NCBI GenBank assembly: GCA_963697675.1
Contig: CAVOOW010000006.1
Span: 620,001 to 684,000 of the forward strand
Length of the DNA stretch: 64,000 nt
From: CAVOOW01 sp963697675
GTDB lineage: Bacteria; Actinomycetota; Actinomycetes; JACCUZ01
Reading direction: 5' to 3'
Notes under the pieces: model-generated
Seen by the model: only the letters and a program-made list of their open reading frames with translations
The model's database searches: none
Told to the model about the DNA's origin: nothing
Translations under genes and position numbers: made by a program
Part shown: piece after piece, positions 53,304 to 63,157 of the stretch
Layout of the letters: every line of letters starts with the position of its first letter
Numbering within the stretch: the stretch's first letter is position 1

Positions 53304-53417
53304 CTAGCCCTGACGCTGCTTGTGGCGGGCGTTCTCGCAGATGACCATGACCCGCCCGTGACGGCGGATCACCTTGCACTTGTCGCAGATCTTCTTGACG
53401 CTGGGCTGGACCTTCAT
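53304..53417 (-). CDS. rpmJ: 50S ribosomal protein L36
   Basis: A 37-residue zinc-ribbon L36, found by reading the minus strand between infA and rpsM. It starts MKVQPSVKKICDKCKVIRRH and ends ARHKQRQG, with Cys11, Cys14, Cys27 and a His as metal ligands. This is the zinc-binding (C+) form. The arrangement infA-rpmJ-rpsM is standard. Confidence 0.96.
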   Translation of the reverse strand: MKVQPSVKKICDKCKVIRRHGRVMVICENARHKQRQG

Positions 53418-53504
53418 CGGTTGTCTCCGGGGATGGTGCTCATGCTCGCTCGAGGCGGCAGATGTGGCACCGCTTCGCAGGGTGGTGGTCAGTGGTCGGT
53501 GGGA

Positions 53505-53726
53505 CTACTTGTAGCGGTAGACGATGCGGCCGCGATTGAGGTCATAGGGGCTGAGCTCCACCACCACGCGGTCCTCGGGGAGGATCCGGATGTAGTGCTG
53601 ACGCATCTTGCCGCTGATGTGAGCGAGAACCTTGTGTCCGTTGGTCAGCTCAACGCGAAAGAAAGCGTTGGGCAGAGCCTCGACCACCGTGCCCTCGATC
53701 TCAATGACCCCGTCCTTCTTGGCCAT
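53505..53726 (-). CDS. infA: Translation initiation factor IF-1
   Basis: A 73-residue S1-like OB-fold protein: MAKKDGVIEIEGTVVEALPN, then FRVELTNGHKVLAHISGKMR and SPYDLNRGRIVYRYK. GGAGG lies just upstream of the ATG. In relatives map is next upstream; here the repeat-bracketed DUF1707 gene stands between. The 363-bp stretch 53727-54089 carries its promoter region and, at 53991-54083, one repeat copy; no other gene is seen. Confidence 0.98.
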   Translation of the reverse strand: MAKKDGVIEIEGTVVEALPNAFFRVELTNGHKVLAHISGKMRQHYIRILPEDRVVVELSPYDLNRGRIVYRYK

Positions 53727-53990
53727 GTCCTCCGCAATCCCTTGACGATGGTTCCTTACTTTTCGTGCTTTTAGCTACGGTACGTGTTCGTTTCTGCGTG
53801 TCGCGCGCAGGCGGTGACGCCTGTGCGTAACGGATGGCTCACTCGTGACGCCAGTCACGCGTACCTGTCCCAGCCGCGGGGCATGCGTAACTTATGGCTC
53901 GAGAGCCAGCGCGTGAGTCTACGCAATATCGCCCCCGAACGCGAACCCGCCCGCCGCACCCCACCCCTCCCACCCCCACCCACCCCCCTC

Positions 53991-54083
53991 CTTTCAAAGT
54001 CGATCATGCACAACCTGGGATTGCCTCCTGTTTCCGCAGGTCAGCGCCCTGCAAATCCGAGTCGATCATGCAGTAACCGACAG
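53991..54083 (+). repeat. 93-bp inverted repeat, left copy (dispersed repeat copy 3)
   Basis: It begins CTTTCAAAGTCGATCATGCA and ends TCGATCATGCAGTAACC plus GACAG. It matches the reverse complement of 54568-54660 with about four mismatches, all within a short central stretch, and is related to copy 1 at 13376-13469. It ends 6 bp from the stop codon of the DUF1707 gene. Confidence 0.95.
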
Positions 54084-54089
54084 GGGCAT

Positions 54090-54551
54090 TCAGAGGTGGT
54101 CGCGCTCGCCGTCCTGCCGGCCCGGACGCTCACGCTCGGCACCACCCGACAGCGTGCGGCGCAGCAGCACGGCGCCCCCGGGCAGGATCACCCAGATCGG
54201 CCAGAAGTCGTGGTCGCCCCCGCCGTCGATCACGGACGCCGCCCAGATGGCCACACAGACGACGACGCCGGTCCCCCAGGCGCCCCACATCCCCCGGACG
54301 TGTCCTCCTGCGGCGTACGGCCTCGTACGTGCGGGCAGGGGGGTGGTAGGCGCTTCGATCGCTGCGCTGCGGGCTGGGAGGTCCTTGGTGACCACAGCCA
54401 GCTCGCCGATGGTCTTGGCGGCCAGAGTGCGATCGAGCCGCTCCTCGAACTCCTCGAGGGTCAACCGGCCCTCCGCGTGCGCGTCACGGAGCGCGTCCGC
54501 CACGGCCTCGCGGTCGGCATCGGAGGCTCGCATCGACGGGTCCTGCGTCAC
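54090..54551 (-). CDS. DUF1707 domain-containing membrane protein
   Basis: A 153-residue protein. Residues about 7-60 are a DUF1707 domain (MRASDADREAVADALRDAHA, then GRLTLEEFEERLDRTLAA), a short helical module common in actinobacteria and of unknown function. After a Pro/Arg linker come two hydrophobic helices (WGTGVVVCVAIWAASVI and FWPIWVILPGGAVLL), so the DUF1707 part is probably cytoplasmic. The gene lies almost exactly between two 93-bp inverted repeats, 6 bp and 16 bp from them, and interrupts the usual map-infA neighbourhood. Confidence 0.83.
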   Translation of the reverse strand: MTQDPSMRASDADREAVADALRDAHAEGRLTLEEFEERLDRTLAAKTIGELAVVTKDLPARSAAIEAPTTPLPARTRPYAAGGHVRGMWGAWGTGVVVCVAIWAASVIDGGGDHDFWPIWVILPGGAVLLRRTLSGGAERERPGRQDGERDHL

Positions 54552-54567
54552 GTCGTCAGCCTAGGCG

Positions 54568-54660
54568 CTGTCGGTTACTGCATGATCGACTCGGATTTGC
54601 AGGGCGCTGACCTGCGGAAACGGGAGGGGTTCCCAGGTTGTGCATGATCGACTTTGAAAG
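54568..54660 (-). repeat. 93-bp inverted repeat, right copy (dispersed repeat copy 4)
   Basis: The reverse complement of 53991-54083, differing at one base and at a three-base stretch near the middle. It ends 34 bp before the stop codon of map. Together the two copies bracket 484 bp holding only the DUF1707 gene. Confidence 0.95.
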
Positions 54661-54694
54661 GGAGGGTGAAGGGAGAGCGAGGGCGGTGGGTGGG

Positions 54695-55495
54695 TCAGCC
54701 GGTGGCGGCGGTGACGCCGAGGGCGGCGAGCCGGGCGGTTCCCCCGTCGAGCGCCGTCAGCACCCAGGGACCCTGTTCGGTCAGGGTGAAGGTGTGCTCG
54801 AAGTGCGCGGCCCAGCCGCCGTCGGCGGTCACCACGGTCCACTCGTCGTCGAGCAGGCGGGTGCGAGGGCTGCGCGCCGTGATCATCGGCTCGACGGCCA
54901 GGGCCAGTCCCTTCACCAGCTTGGGACCGCGCCCGGGTCGCCCGTAGTTGAGCACGTGCGGGTCCTGGTGCATCTCCGTGCCGATGCCGTGCCCGCCGTA
55001 CTCCTCGACGATGCCGAAGTCGCTCTCGCCGCGGATGTACGCCTCGACCGCGTGGCTGATGTCCGAGACCCGGCCGCCGAGGCGGGCGGCGGCCAACCCG
55101 CGCCACATCGACTCCTCGCAGACCCGCATGAGCTCGGTCAGCTCGGCCGGCACGTCACCGACAGGCACGGTGATCGCCGCGTCGCCGTGGTAGCCGTCGA
55201 TGATCGCCCCGCAGTCCAGCGAGATGACGTCTCCGTCGCGCAGCACCCGCGGGCCGGGGATGCCGTGCACGATCTCGTCGTTCACCGACGCGCAGATGGT
55301 GGCGGGGAAGCCGTGATAGCCGAGGAACGACGGCGTGCCACCGCCCTCGCGGATGGAGGCCGCCGAGATGGCGTCCAGGTCCGCGGTCGAGACTCCGGGG
55401 GCAACCGCCTCGCGCAGCCGCTCGAGGGTGCGGCCGACGAGCTGACCGGCCGCCCGCATCAGGGCGATCTCCGCCTCGGACTTGATCTGGATCAT
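54695..55495 (-). CDS. map: Methionine aminopeptidase, type I
   Basis: Removes N-terminal Met from nascent proteins. The 266 residues carry the pita-bread metal ligands: ISLDCGAIIDGYHGD with two Asp, GGHGIGTEMHQDPHV with a His, LAVEPMI with Glu, and HFEHTFTL with a final Glu. GTPSFLGYHGFPATICASVNDEIVHGIP is also typical. The ATG at 55495 (MIQIKSEAEI) is preferred because AGGAG lies 10 nt upstream; ATG 55516 has none. adk is 30 bp upstream. Confidence 0.96.
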   Translation of the reverse strand: MIQIKSEAEIALMRAAGQLVGRTLERLREAVAPGVSTADLDAISAASIREGGGTPSFLGYHGFPATICASVNDEIVHGIPGPRVLRDGDVISLDCGAIIDGYHGDAAITVPVGDVPAELTELMRVCEESMWRGLAAARLGGRVSDISHAVEAYIRGESDFGIVEEYGGHGIGTEMHQDPHVLNYGRPGRGPKLVKGLALAVEPMITARSPRTRLLDDEWTVVTADGGWAAHFEHTFTLTEQGPWVLTALDGGTARLAALGVTAATG

Positions 55496-55525
55496 GCGAT
55501 CGCGTCTCCTGAACATGGCGGCACG

Positions 55526-56179
55526 TCAGGTCTCGAACCGGCGCAGCGCGTTGATCGCCCGCTCGGTCACGTCCTCGACGGGCCCGGTCGCATCGACTCC
55601 CCGCAGGAAGCCACGATCGCCGTAGTAGCCGATCAACGGTGAGGTCTGGTCGGCGTAGACCTCGAGCCGGTGGCGGATGGTCTGCTCGCTGTCGTCGTCG
55701 CGCTGGAAGAGCTCGCCGCCGCAGCGGTCGCAGACGCCGTCGCGCGCAGGCGGGTCGAAGTCCTGGTGCCAGACGTGACCGCACCGCCGGCACGTGCGGC
55801 GACCGGACAGGCGACGTACGACCTCCTCGTCGTCCACGACGAGCTCCAGCACGACGGTCACGGTCTTGCCTTGTGCGGCGAGCACCTCCTCGAGGACCTC
55901 GGCCTGGTGCACGGTGCGTGGGAACCCGTCGAGCAGGAAGCCCTCGGTCGTGTCGTCGTGGGTCAGCCGGTCCTTCACCATGGCGATGGTCACTTCGTCG
56001 GGCACCAGGTCACCGGCGTCCATGTACTTCTTCGCCTCGATGCCGAGATCGGTGCCCTCGCTGACGTTGGCCCGGAAGATGTCGCCCGTGGAGATCTTCG
56101 GCACGGAGAAGTGCGAGGCAATGAACTGCGCCTGCGTGCCCTTCCCTGCCCCGGGCGGCCCGACCAGTACCAGGCGCAC
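55526..56179 (-). CDS. adk: Adenylate kinase
   Basis: Balances ATP, ADP and AMP. The 217-residue long form has the P-loop GPPGAGKGTQ, GFLLDGFPRTVHQAEVL and a LID domain with a zinc-type cluster (CRRCGHVWHQDFDPP then CDRCGG). The four LID cysteines suggest bound zinc. It lies between secY and map, as is standard. Confidence 0.97.
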   Translation of the reverse strand: MRLVLVGPPGAGKGTQAQFIASHFSVPKISTGDIFRANVSEGTDLGIEAKKYMDAGDLVPDEVTIAMVKDRLTHDDTTEGFLLDGFPRTVHQAEVLEEVLAAQGKTVTVVLELVVDDEEVVRRLSGRRTCRRCGHVWHQDFDPPARDGVCDRCGGELFQRDDDSEQTIRHRLEVYADQTSPLIGYYGDRGFLRGVDATGPVEDVTERAINALRRFET

Positions 56180-56241
56180 TAGGGCGTGTCTCCTTGCCTG
56201 GCGTCGTAGCGCGAGCCGGCGTCCGGGTTAGGAGCCATGCC

Positions 56242-57549
<1,308 letters not shown>

Positions 57550-57705
57550 GAGATCCTCCGAAGGGACTGCCTGTCGCACCCGCGCCCGCGCGGGTGAGTC
57601 GGATAGGTGGGCCTGCGGACTCCGACGGGGTCCACGGGCTGCTCACGGACTCTAACAGTCCGCACTCAGACCCGCTGTCCCCCGCCCGGCGGCGCCCGCC
57701 GGCTG

Positions 57706-58152
57706 CTAGAGCTCGGTGGCCGAGCCGCCGGCAGCGATGATCTTGTCCTTGGCGCTCGCGGAGAACCGGTCCGCGGTGATCTGCAGCGTCACGCTGAGGT
57801 CACCGTCGCCGAGAATCTTCACGGGCTCGCCCTTGCGCACGGCGCCCTTGGACACCAGATCGTCCACGCTGACCGCGCCGCCGTCAGGGAACAGCTCGCT
57901 GAGCCGGTCCAGGTTGACGACCTGGTACTCCACGCGGAACGGGTTCTTGAAGCCGCGCAGCTTGGGCAGCCGCATGTGCAGCGGCATCTGCCCGCCCTCG
58001 AAGCGGGCAGGCACCTGATAGCGCGCCTTGGTGCCCTTCGTGCCTCGACCGGCGGTCTTGCCCCGCTTGCCCGCTTCTCCACGGCCTACACGGATCTTGG
58101 TGGATTTGGCGCCCGGTGCCGGGCGCAGGTGATGAACCTTCAGGGGTGGCAT
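57706..58152 (-). CDS. rplO: 50S ribosomal protein L15
   Basis: A 148-residue L15: LKVHHLRPAPGAKSTKIRVG, GEAGKRGKTAGRGTKG, FEGGQMPLHMRLPKLRGF and the C-terminal ITADRFSASAKDKIIAAGG. It begins 2 bp after rpmD. Confidence 0.98.
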   Translation of the reverse strand: MPPLKVHHLRPAPGAKSTKIRVGRGEAGKRGKTAGRGTKGTKARYQVPARFEGGQMPLHMRLPKLRGFKNPFRVEYQVVNLDRLSELFPDGGAVSVDDLVSKGAVRKGEPVKILGDGDLSVTLQITADRFSASAKDKIIAAGGSATEL

Positions 58153-58154
58153 AT

Positions 58155-58337
58155 CTAGTCGACCTCCTCGACGGTGACCAGGTGCGACACCGTGTTGACC
58201 ATGCCGCGGATCTCCGGACGGTCCTCCTTGACGACGACGTCGTGGAGGCGCTTGAGACCCAGCGTGCGCAGCGTCTCGCGCTGGTTGCGCTTGCCGCCGA
58301 TGCCGGAACGGATCTGGGTGACCTTCAACCTAGGCAT
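58155..58337 (-). CDS. rpmD: 50S ribosomal protein L30
   Basis: A 60-residue L30: MPRLKVTQIRSGIGGKRNQR, then LRTLGLKRLHDVVVKEDRPE and MVNTVSHLVTVEEVD. The ATG at 58337 overlaps the rpsE stop by one base (TGATG). Confidence 0.97.
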   Translation of the reverse strand: MPRLKVTQIRSGIGGKRNQRETLRTLGLKRLHDVVVKEDRPEIRGMVNTVSHLVTVEEVD

Positions 58338-58957
58338 CAGGAATTCCCCAATGCCCGGGCCCGCAGCAGCGCGGCTGGAGCGACGTGCTCGATCGGGAGG
58401 CCGCGACGCGCAGCCACCTCTTCGGGCCGCTCCAGCGCCTGCAGCGCGGCGACGGTCGCGTGCACGATGTTGATCGCGTTGGACGAACCGAGCGACTTCG
58501 AGAGCACGTCGTGGACGCCGGCACACTCGAGCACGGCGCGCACCGGGCCACCGGCGATCACGCCGGTACCGGGTGAGGCGGGCTTCAGCAGTACGACGCC
58601 TGCCGCCTTCTCGCCCTGCACGGGGTGCGGGATGGTGCCTTGGATGCGGGGGACCTTGAAGAAGTGCTTCTTGGCCTCCTCGACGCCCTTGGCGATCGCG
58701 GCCGGCACCTCCTTGGCCTTGCCGTAACCGACGCCGACGGTGCCGTCGCCGTCGCCCACCACAACAAGTGCGGTGAAGCTGAAGCGGCGACCACCCTTGA
58801 CGACCTTGGCCACGCGGTTGATGGCGACGACGCGCTCGACGAAAGCGGTCTTCTCGGCAGGGCCGCCACCGTCACGACGGTCGCGGCCGCCGCGGCGGCC
58901 ACTGTTGTCGCTGGCACCGGCAGCGCCAGTGCCACCTCGACGCTGAGGTCCAGGCAT
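58337..58957 (-). CDS. rpsE: 30S ribosomal protein S5
   Basis: A 206-residue S5. The N-terminal Gly/Arg-rich extension (GPQRRGGTGAAGASDNSGR) precedes the core: ERVVAINRVAKVVKGGRRFS, VGVGYGKAKEVPAAIAKGVE and GPVRAVLECAGVHDVLSKSLG. The ATG at 58957 has GAGGA 7 nt upstream; a longer in-frame extension is not coding. S5 contributes to decoding accuracy. Confidence 0.98.
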   Translation of the reverse strand: MPGPQRRGGTGAAGASDNSGRRGGRDRRDGGGPAEKTAFVERVVAINRVAKVVKGGRRFSFTALVVVGDGDGTVGVGYGKAKEVPAAIAKGVEEAKKHFFKVPRIQGTIPHPVQGEKAAGVVLLKPASPGTGVIAGGPVRAVLECAGVHDVLSKSLGSSNAINIVHATVAALQALERPEEVAARRGLPIEHVAPAALLRARALGNS

Positions 58958-59018
58958 TAGAAGTTCCTCTTCTCGTTGCTTGTCAGGTAGGCGCGCGTCT
59001 CGGTGCTCAAGCGGGTGC

Positions 59019-59396
59019 TCACAGGGCGAGCCCCGCTTCGCGCGCACCGTCGGCGATCGCGGCCACCCGGCCGTGATAGCGGTTGCCACCACGATCGAAG
59101 ACGACGGCGTCGACCCCGGCTTCCTTGGCACGCTTCGCGACGAGCTCGCCGACCTTCTTGGCCTTCGCCGTCTTGTCGCCTTCGAGCGCGCGCAGGTCGG
59201 CCTCCATCGTCGATGCCGAGGCCAGGGTGCGGCCCGCGACGTCGTCGACCAGCTGGACGTAGACGTGGCGCGTCGACCGGCTGACCACCAGACGCGGACG
59301 CGTCGACGTACCGCTCACCTTCTTGCGCACGCGCAAGTGGCGTCGGGCGCGGGCGACATTCTTGTCACCGCGCCGGATCTTGATACCGACAGCCAT
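59019..59396 (-). CDS. rplR: 50S ribosomal protein L18
   Basis: A 125-residue L18 that binds 5S rRNA: RHLRVRKKVSGTSTRPRLVV, HVYVQLVDDVAGRTLASAST, and DRGGNRYHGRVAAIADGARE at the end. It begins 2 bp after rplF. Confidence 0.98.
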   Translation of the reverse strand: MAVGIKIRRGDKNVARARRHLRVRKKVSGTSTRPRLVVSRSTRHVYVQLVDDVAGRTLASASTMEADLRALEGDKTAKAKKVGELVAKRAKEAGVDAVVFDRGGNRYHGRVAAIADGAREAGLAL

Positions 59397-59398
59397 GT

Positions 59399-59938
59399 CT
59401 ACTTACCAGCCTTTCCAGCCTTGCGGCGGATCTGCTCACCTTGGTACCGCACACCCTTGCCCTTGTACGGGTCGGGCTTGCGCAGCTTGCGGATCTTGGC
59501 GGCGGTCTCGCCCACCTTCTGCTTGTCGACGCCCGACACCGTGAACCGGGTCGGCGCCTCGACGTTGAAGCTGATGCCGTCGGGGGCCTTGATCAGGACC
59601 GAGTGGCTGAACCCGAGTGCGAACTCGAGGTCGCTGCCCTTGGCCACCACGCGGTAGCCGGTGCCGACGATCTCAAGCGTCTTGCTGTAGCCGTCGGTGA
59701 CCCCGATGACCATGTTGTTGACGAGCGTGCGCGAGAGGCCGTGCAGGGCACGGTTCTGACGCTCGTCGTCGGGACGGGTCACCTCGAGGGTGCCGTCGTC
59801 GACCTTGGCGATCTCGATGGGCTCGGCCACACGGTGCGACAAGGTGCCCTTGGGTCCCTTGACGGTCACGTTGCGGCCGTCGATGCTCACGTCGACCCCG
59901 CTAGGAACGGGAATCGGGAGCCGTCCGATGCGCGACAT
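59399..59938 (-). CDS. rplF: 50S ribosomal protein L6
   Basis: A 179-residue L6 with two related domains: MSRIGRLPIPVPSGVDVSID, LSRTLVNNMVIGVTDGYSKT, and the C-terminal GVDKQKVGETAAKIRKLRKP and DPYKGKGVRY. It starts 18 bp after rpsH. Confidence 0.98.
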   Translation of the reverse strand: MSRIGRLPIPVPSGVDVSIDGRNVTVKGPKGTLSHRVAEPIEIAKVDDGTLEVTRPDDERQNRALHGLSRTLVNNMVIGVTDGYSKTLEIVGTGYRVVAKGSDLEFALGFSHSVLIKAPDGISFNVEAPTRFTVSGVDKQKVGETAAKIRKLRKPDPYKGKGVRYQGEQIRRKAGKAGK

Positions 59939-59956
59939 GCTCTGCTCTCCCTTCCC

Positions 59957-60364
59957 TTACCAGACGTAGGCGAGGACTTCCCCACCCACGCCTTTCTTGG
60001 CGGCCTGGCGGTCGGTCAGCAGGCCGGACGACGTCGAGATGATCGCGACGCCCAGTCCGCCGAGCACGCGCGGCAGGTTGGTGGACTTGGCGTAGACCCG
60101 CAGGCCCGGCTTGGAGATGCGCTTGATGCCGGCGATGGACCGCTCGCGGTTGGGTCCGTACTTGAGGTCGAGCACGAGGTTCTTGCCGACCTCACCCTCG
60201 GCGGGTTCGTTGACACTCCATCCGGAGATGTAGCCCTCCTGCTGGAGGATCTCCGCGACGTGGGTCTTGAGCTTGGAGTGCGGCATGACCACGGAGTCGT
60301 GGTAGGCCGTGTTGGCGTTGCGCAGACGGGTCAGCATGTCTGCGATCGGGTCGGTCATCGTCAT
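59957..60364 (-). CDS. rpsH: 30S ribosomal protein S8
   Basis: A 135-residue S8: DPIADMLTRLRNANTAYHDS, then VAEILQQEGYISGW, GIKRISKPGLRVYAKSTNLP and the C-terminal ISTSSGLLTDRQAAKKGVGG. A Met two codons downstream is an equally possible start. The 109-bp gap to rpsN shows nothing else. Confidence 0.98.
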   Translation of the reverse strand: MTMTDPIADMLTRLRNANTAYHDSVVMPHSKLKTHVAEILQQEGYISGWSVNEPAEGEVGKNLVLDLKYGPNRERSIAGIKRISKPGLRVYAKSTNLPRVLGGLGVAIISTSSGLLTDRQAAKKGVGGEVLAYVW

Positions 60365-60473
60365 GGTTTCTCAGGCTTTCTCGCCGCGGTTTCCGTGGGC
60401 GCTAGCACCGCGGACCTATCGGCGTACCGGGTCGGGTCAAACGTTTCGGAAGCTCTCCCCTGCTGGGGTGTGC

Positions 60474-60659
60474 CTACCAACTGCTTTTGGTGATGCCTGG
60501 CAGCTCGCCGCGGTGTGCCATCTCGCGGAAGCAGATGCGGCAGAGTCCGAACTTGCGGTAGACCGCGTGCGGTCGCCCGCAGCGCTGGCAGCGGGTGTAG
60601 CCGCGCACCTTGAACTTCGGCTTGCGATTCGCCTTGTTGACTAGGGCAGTCTTTGCCAC
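60474..60659 (-). CDS. rpsN: 30S ribosomal protein S14, type Z
   Basis: A 61-residue short S14 with an intact zinc ribbon, CQRCGRPHAVYRKFGLCRIC (two CxxC pairs). It is the zinc-dependent form; actinobacteria often carry a zinc-free paralogue elsewhere, under Zur control. It starts MAKTALVNKANRKPKFKVRG. Confidence 0.97.
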   Translation of the reverse strand: MAKTALVNKANRKPKFKVRGYTRCQRCGRPHAVYRKFGLCRICFREMAHRGELPGITKSSW

Positions 60660-60735
60660 GGTCAGGACTCCTTGATTGCGGCAGCGATCGTCTGCGTTGT
60701 TGCGACAGCGATCGTCTGCATTGTTGCGGCAGCGG

Positions 60736-61320
60736 TCATGAGGCTTGGAACGGGAAGCCGAGCTGGCGGAGCAGCGCGCGACCCTCGTCGTCGTTCTGGG
60801 CGGTGGTGACGACCGTGATGTCCATGCCGCGGACGCGGTCGATCTTGTCCTGGTCGATCTCGTGGAACATCGACTGCTCAGTGAGACCGAACGTGTAGTT
60901 GCCCTTGCCGTCGAACTGGCGGGGCGAGAGTCCGCGGAAGTCGCGGATGCGGGGCAGGGCGAGCGAGAGCAGCCGGTCGAGGAACTCCCACATACGGTCG
61001 CCCCGGAGCGTCACGTGGCAGCCGATCGGCATGCCCTCGCGCAGCTTGAACTGCGCGATCGACTTGCGCGCCTTGGTGACCTGCGGCTTCTGCCCGGTGA
61101 CCGTCGCGAGGTCGCGGATGGCTCCGTCCATGAGCTTGGAGTCCTTGGCGGCGTCGCCAACACCCATGTTCACCACGATCTTGGTCAGACCGGGGACCTG
61201 CATGATGTTGCCGTAGCCGAAGTCCTCACGCAGCTGGGGGACGATCTCCGCGCGGTAGCGCGCCTTGAGGCGCGGCATCTCGCGCGCCGGGGTCTTGGAT
61301 TCAGTGGTCGTGGCACTCAT
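60736..61320 (-). CDS. rplE: 50S ribosomal protein L5
   Basis: A 194-residue L5: PRLKARYRAEIVPQLREDFG, GVGDAAKDSKLMDGAIRDL, KSIAQFKLREGMPIGCHVTL and FGLTEQSMFHEIDQDKI. It binds 5S rRNA and the P-site tRNA. Its ATG overlaps the rplX stop by one base (TGATG). Confidence 0.98.
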   Translation of the reverse strand: MSATTTESKTPAREMPRLKARYRAEIVPQLREDFGYGNIMQVPGLTKIVVNMGVGDAAKDSKLMDGAIRDLATVTGQKPQVTKARKSIAQFKLREGMPIGCHVTLRGDRMWEFLDRLLSLALPRIRDFRGLSPRQFDGKGNYTFGLTEQSMFHEIDQDKIDRVRGMDITVVTTAQNDDEGRALLRQLGFPFQAS

Positions 61321-61664
61321 CAGAGGTCCTCACCGGTCCGCTTGGCGTAGCGGACACGAACGTTCTTTTGCCGGCCGTCGCGCTCGACAGTCTCGACGCG
61401 GTAGCCCACGCGGCTGCCGACCTTCTTGCCCTCGACCTCGACTACGACCATGACGTTGCTGACATGGATCGAAGCCTCCTGGGTCACGATGCCGCCAGTC
61501 TTGGCGCCACGTGCGGACTGGCCGACCTTGGTGTGCTTCTTGATGCGGTTGACGCCCTCGACGAGGACCCGTGACGTGTCCGGGTAGGACTCGATGACCT
61601 TGCCCGTGACGCCCTTGTCCTTGCCGGTGACGACAATCACGCGGTCACCCTTTTTGATCTTCAT
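61320..61664 (-). CDS. rplX: 50S ribosomal protein L24
   Basis: A 114-residue L24 with the KOW motif KIKKGDRVIVVTGKDKGVTG, followed by VEGVNRIKKHTKVGQSARGA and VSNVMVVVEVEGKKVG. It starts 2 bp after rplN. Confidence 0.98.
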   Translation of the reverse strand: MKIKKGDRVIVVTGKDKGVTGKVIESYPDTSRVLVEGVNRIKKHTKVGQSARGAKTGGIVTQEASIHVSNVMVVVEVEGKKVGSRVGYRVETVERDGRQKNVRVRYAKRTGEDL

Positions 61665-61666
61665 GT

Positions 61667-62035
61667 TCAGAGCACCTCCGGGGCGAGCGAGATGATTCGC
61701 ATGAACCGCTTCTCGCGCAGCTCACGGCCGACGGGCCCGAAGATGCGGGTCCCGCGGGGGTCACCGCCGTCACGGATGAGGACGGCCGCGTTCTCGTCAA
61801 AGCGGATGTACGAGCCATCTGCACGGCGGCGTTCCTTCACGGTCCGAACGATGACGGCCTTGACGACCTCACCCTTCTTGACCGAGCCACCGGGGATGGC
61901 GTCCTTGACGGTTGCCACGATCACATCGCCGATGCCGGCGTAGCGTCGCCCCGAGCCGCCGAGGACGCGGATGCACAACAGCTCCTTGGCACCCGTGTTG
62001 TCGGCGACACGTAGTCGCGACTCCTGCTGGATCAC
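61667..62035 (-). CDS. rplN: 50S ribosomal protein L14
   Basis: A 122-residue L14 starting VIQQESRLRVADNTGAKELL, with GDVIVATVKDAIPGGSVKKG and FGPVGRELREKRFMRIISLA. The GTG at 62035 is set by the invariant N-terminus and AGGAGA 5 nt upstream. Confidence 0.98.
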   Translation of the reverse strand: MIQQESRLRVADNTGAKELLCIRVLGGSGRRYAGIGDVIVATVKDAIPGGSVKKGEVVKAVIVRTVKERRRADGSYIRFDENAAVLIRDGGDPRGTRIFGPVGRELREKRFMRIISLAPEVL

Positions 62036-62123
62036 TTCATTCTCCTGATCGTCGCGCCGGTTCTCTCTTCGAGCCTGACGGAACGGATGGGTCCGGTCGA
62101 TCGACCTTGATCGCGGTCGATTG

Positions 62124-62420
62124 CTACTTCGCCTTTTCGATGACCTCGACAACGCGCCAGCGCTTCGTCGCAGACAGCGGCCGGGTCTCCATCAGGAGAA
62201 CTCGGTCACCGACGCCACAGGCGTTGGTCTCGTCGTGTGCCTTGAGGTTGCTCGTGCGGCGGATGACCTTGCCGTAGAGCGGGTGCTTGACGCGGTCTTC
62301 GACGACAACGACGACGGTCTTGTCCATCTTGTCGCTGACGACGAGCCCTCTGCGGGTCTGGCGGGATCCGCGTGTGGCCACCTTGCTGTTCTCCATAGCT
62401 TCCTTCGGGTTCTCGCTCAT
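62124..62420 (-). CDS. rpsQ: 30S ribosomal protein S17
   Basis: A 98-residue S17: RRGLVVSDKMDKTVVVVVED, RVKHPLYGKVIRRTSNLKAH and a RPLSATKRWRVVEVIE end. The short N-terminal extension is usual. The start overlaps the rpmC stop (ATGA). Confidence 0.98.
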   Translation of the reverse strand: MSENPKEAMENSKVATRGSRQTRRGLVVSDKMDKTVVVVVEDRVKHPLYGKVIRRTSNLKAHDETNACGVGDRVLLMETRPLSATKRWRVVEVIEKAK

Positions 62421-62662
62421 GCTGTCGCCTCGCTGGCGCTCTCGACGGTGCTGATGCCGAGCTCACGCTCGCGCATGATCGTGTAGATGCGCGCGATCTC
62501 CTTGCGGACCGCGTTGAGCCGGCCATGGCTCTCGAGCTGACCGGTGGCGGCCTGGAAGCGCAGGTTGAACAGCTCTTCCTTGGCCTCACGCAGCTTGGTC
62601 GCGAGCTCGTCGTCCTCCAGCTCACGCATCGGCGCGGAGAGCTTGTTGGTGAGGCTGCTCAT
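62417..62662 (-). CDS. rpmC: 50S ribosomal protein L29
   Basis: An 81-residue L29: helical hairpin from MRELEDDELATKLREAKEEL to NLRFQAATGQLESHGRLNAV and IARIYTIMRERE. It lies near the exit tunnel. A 79-bp gap separates it from rplP. Confidence 0.97.
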   Translation of the reverse strand: MSSLTNKLSAPMRELEDDELATKLREAKEELFNLRFQAATGQLESHGRLNAVRKEIARIYTIMRERELGISTVESASEATA

Positions 62663-62741
62663 GCGTCCTCCTCGCTAGCGCTCGTCGGCCGCACTCGCGC
62701 AACGCGCTGTGCAAATGATGAGCTCGCAAGCTCGCTCATAG

Positions 62742-63155
62742 TCACATCTCCTCGCGTCGGACGAACTTGCATTTCATCGGGAGCTTGTGCATCGCGCGGC
62801 GCATCGCCTCACGAGCGACAGGCTCGGGTACGCCGGCCAGCTCGAACATCACGCGTCCGGGCTTGACGTTGGCGATCCACCACTCCGGCGAACCCTTGCC
62901 GGAACCCATGCGGGTCTCGGCCGGCTTCTTGGTGAGCGGGCGGTCGGGGTAGATGTTGATCCACACCTTGCCGCCACGCTTGATGTGCCGGGTCATCGCG
63001 ATACGAGCCGACTCGATCTGCCGGTTCGTGACGTACGCACGCTCGATGGCCTGGATGCCGAAGTCGCCGAAGGCGATCTTCGTGCCCCCCTTGGCCATGC
63101 CGGTGCGGCTCGGGTGGTGCTGCTTGCGGTGCTTGACCCTGCGCGGGATCAACAT
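62742..63155 (-). CDS. rplP: 50S ribosomal protein L16
   Basis: A 137-residue L16: MLIPRRVKHRKQHHPSRTGM, ERAYVTNRQIESARIAMTRH, and the RMGSGKGSPEWWIANVKPGR loop near the peptidyl transferase centre. It starts 2 bp after rpsC. Confidence 0.98.
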   Translation of the reverse strand: MLIPRRVKHRKQHHPSRTGMAKGGTKIAFGDFGIQAIERAYVTNRQIESARIAMTRHIKRGGKVWINIYPDRPLTKKPAETRMGSGKGSPEWWIANVKPGRVMFELAGVPEPVAREAMRRAMHKLPMKCKFVRREEM

Positions 63156-63157
63156 GG

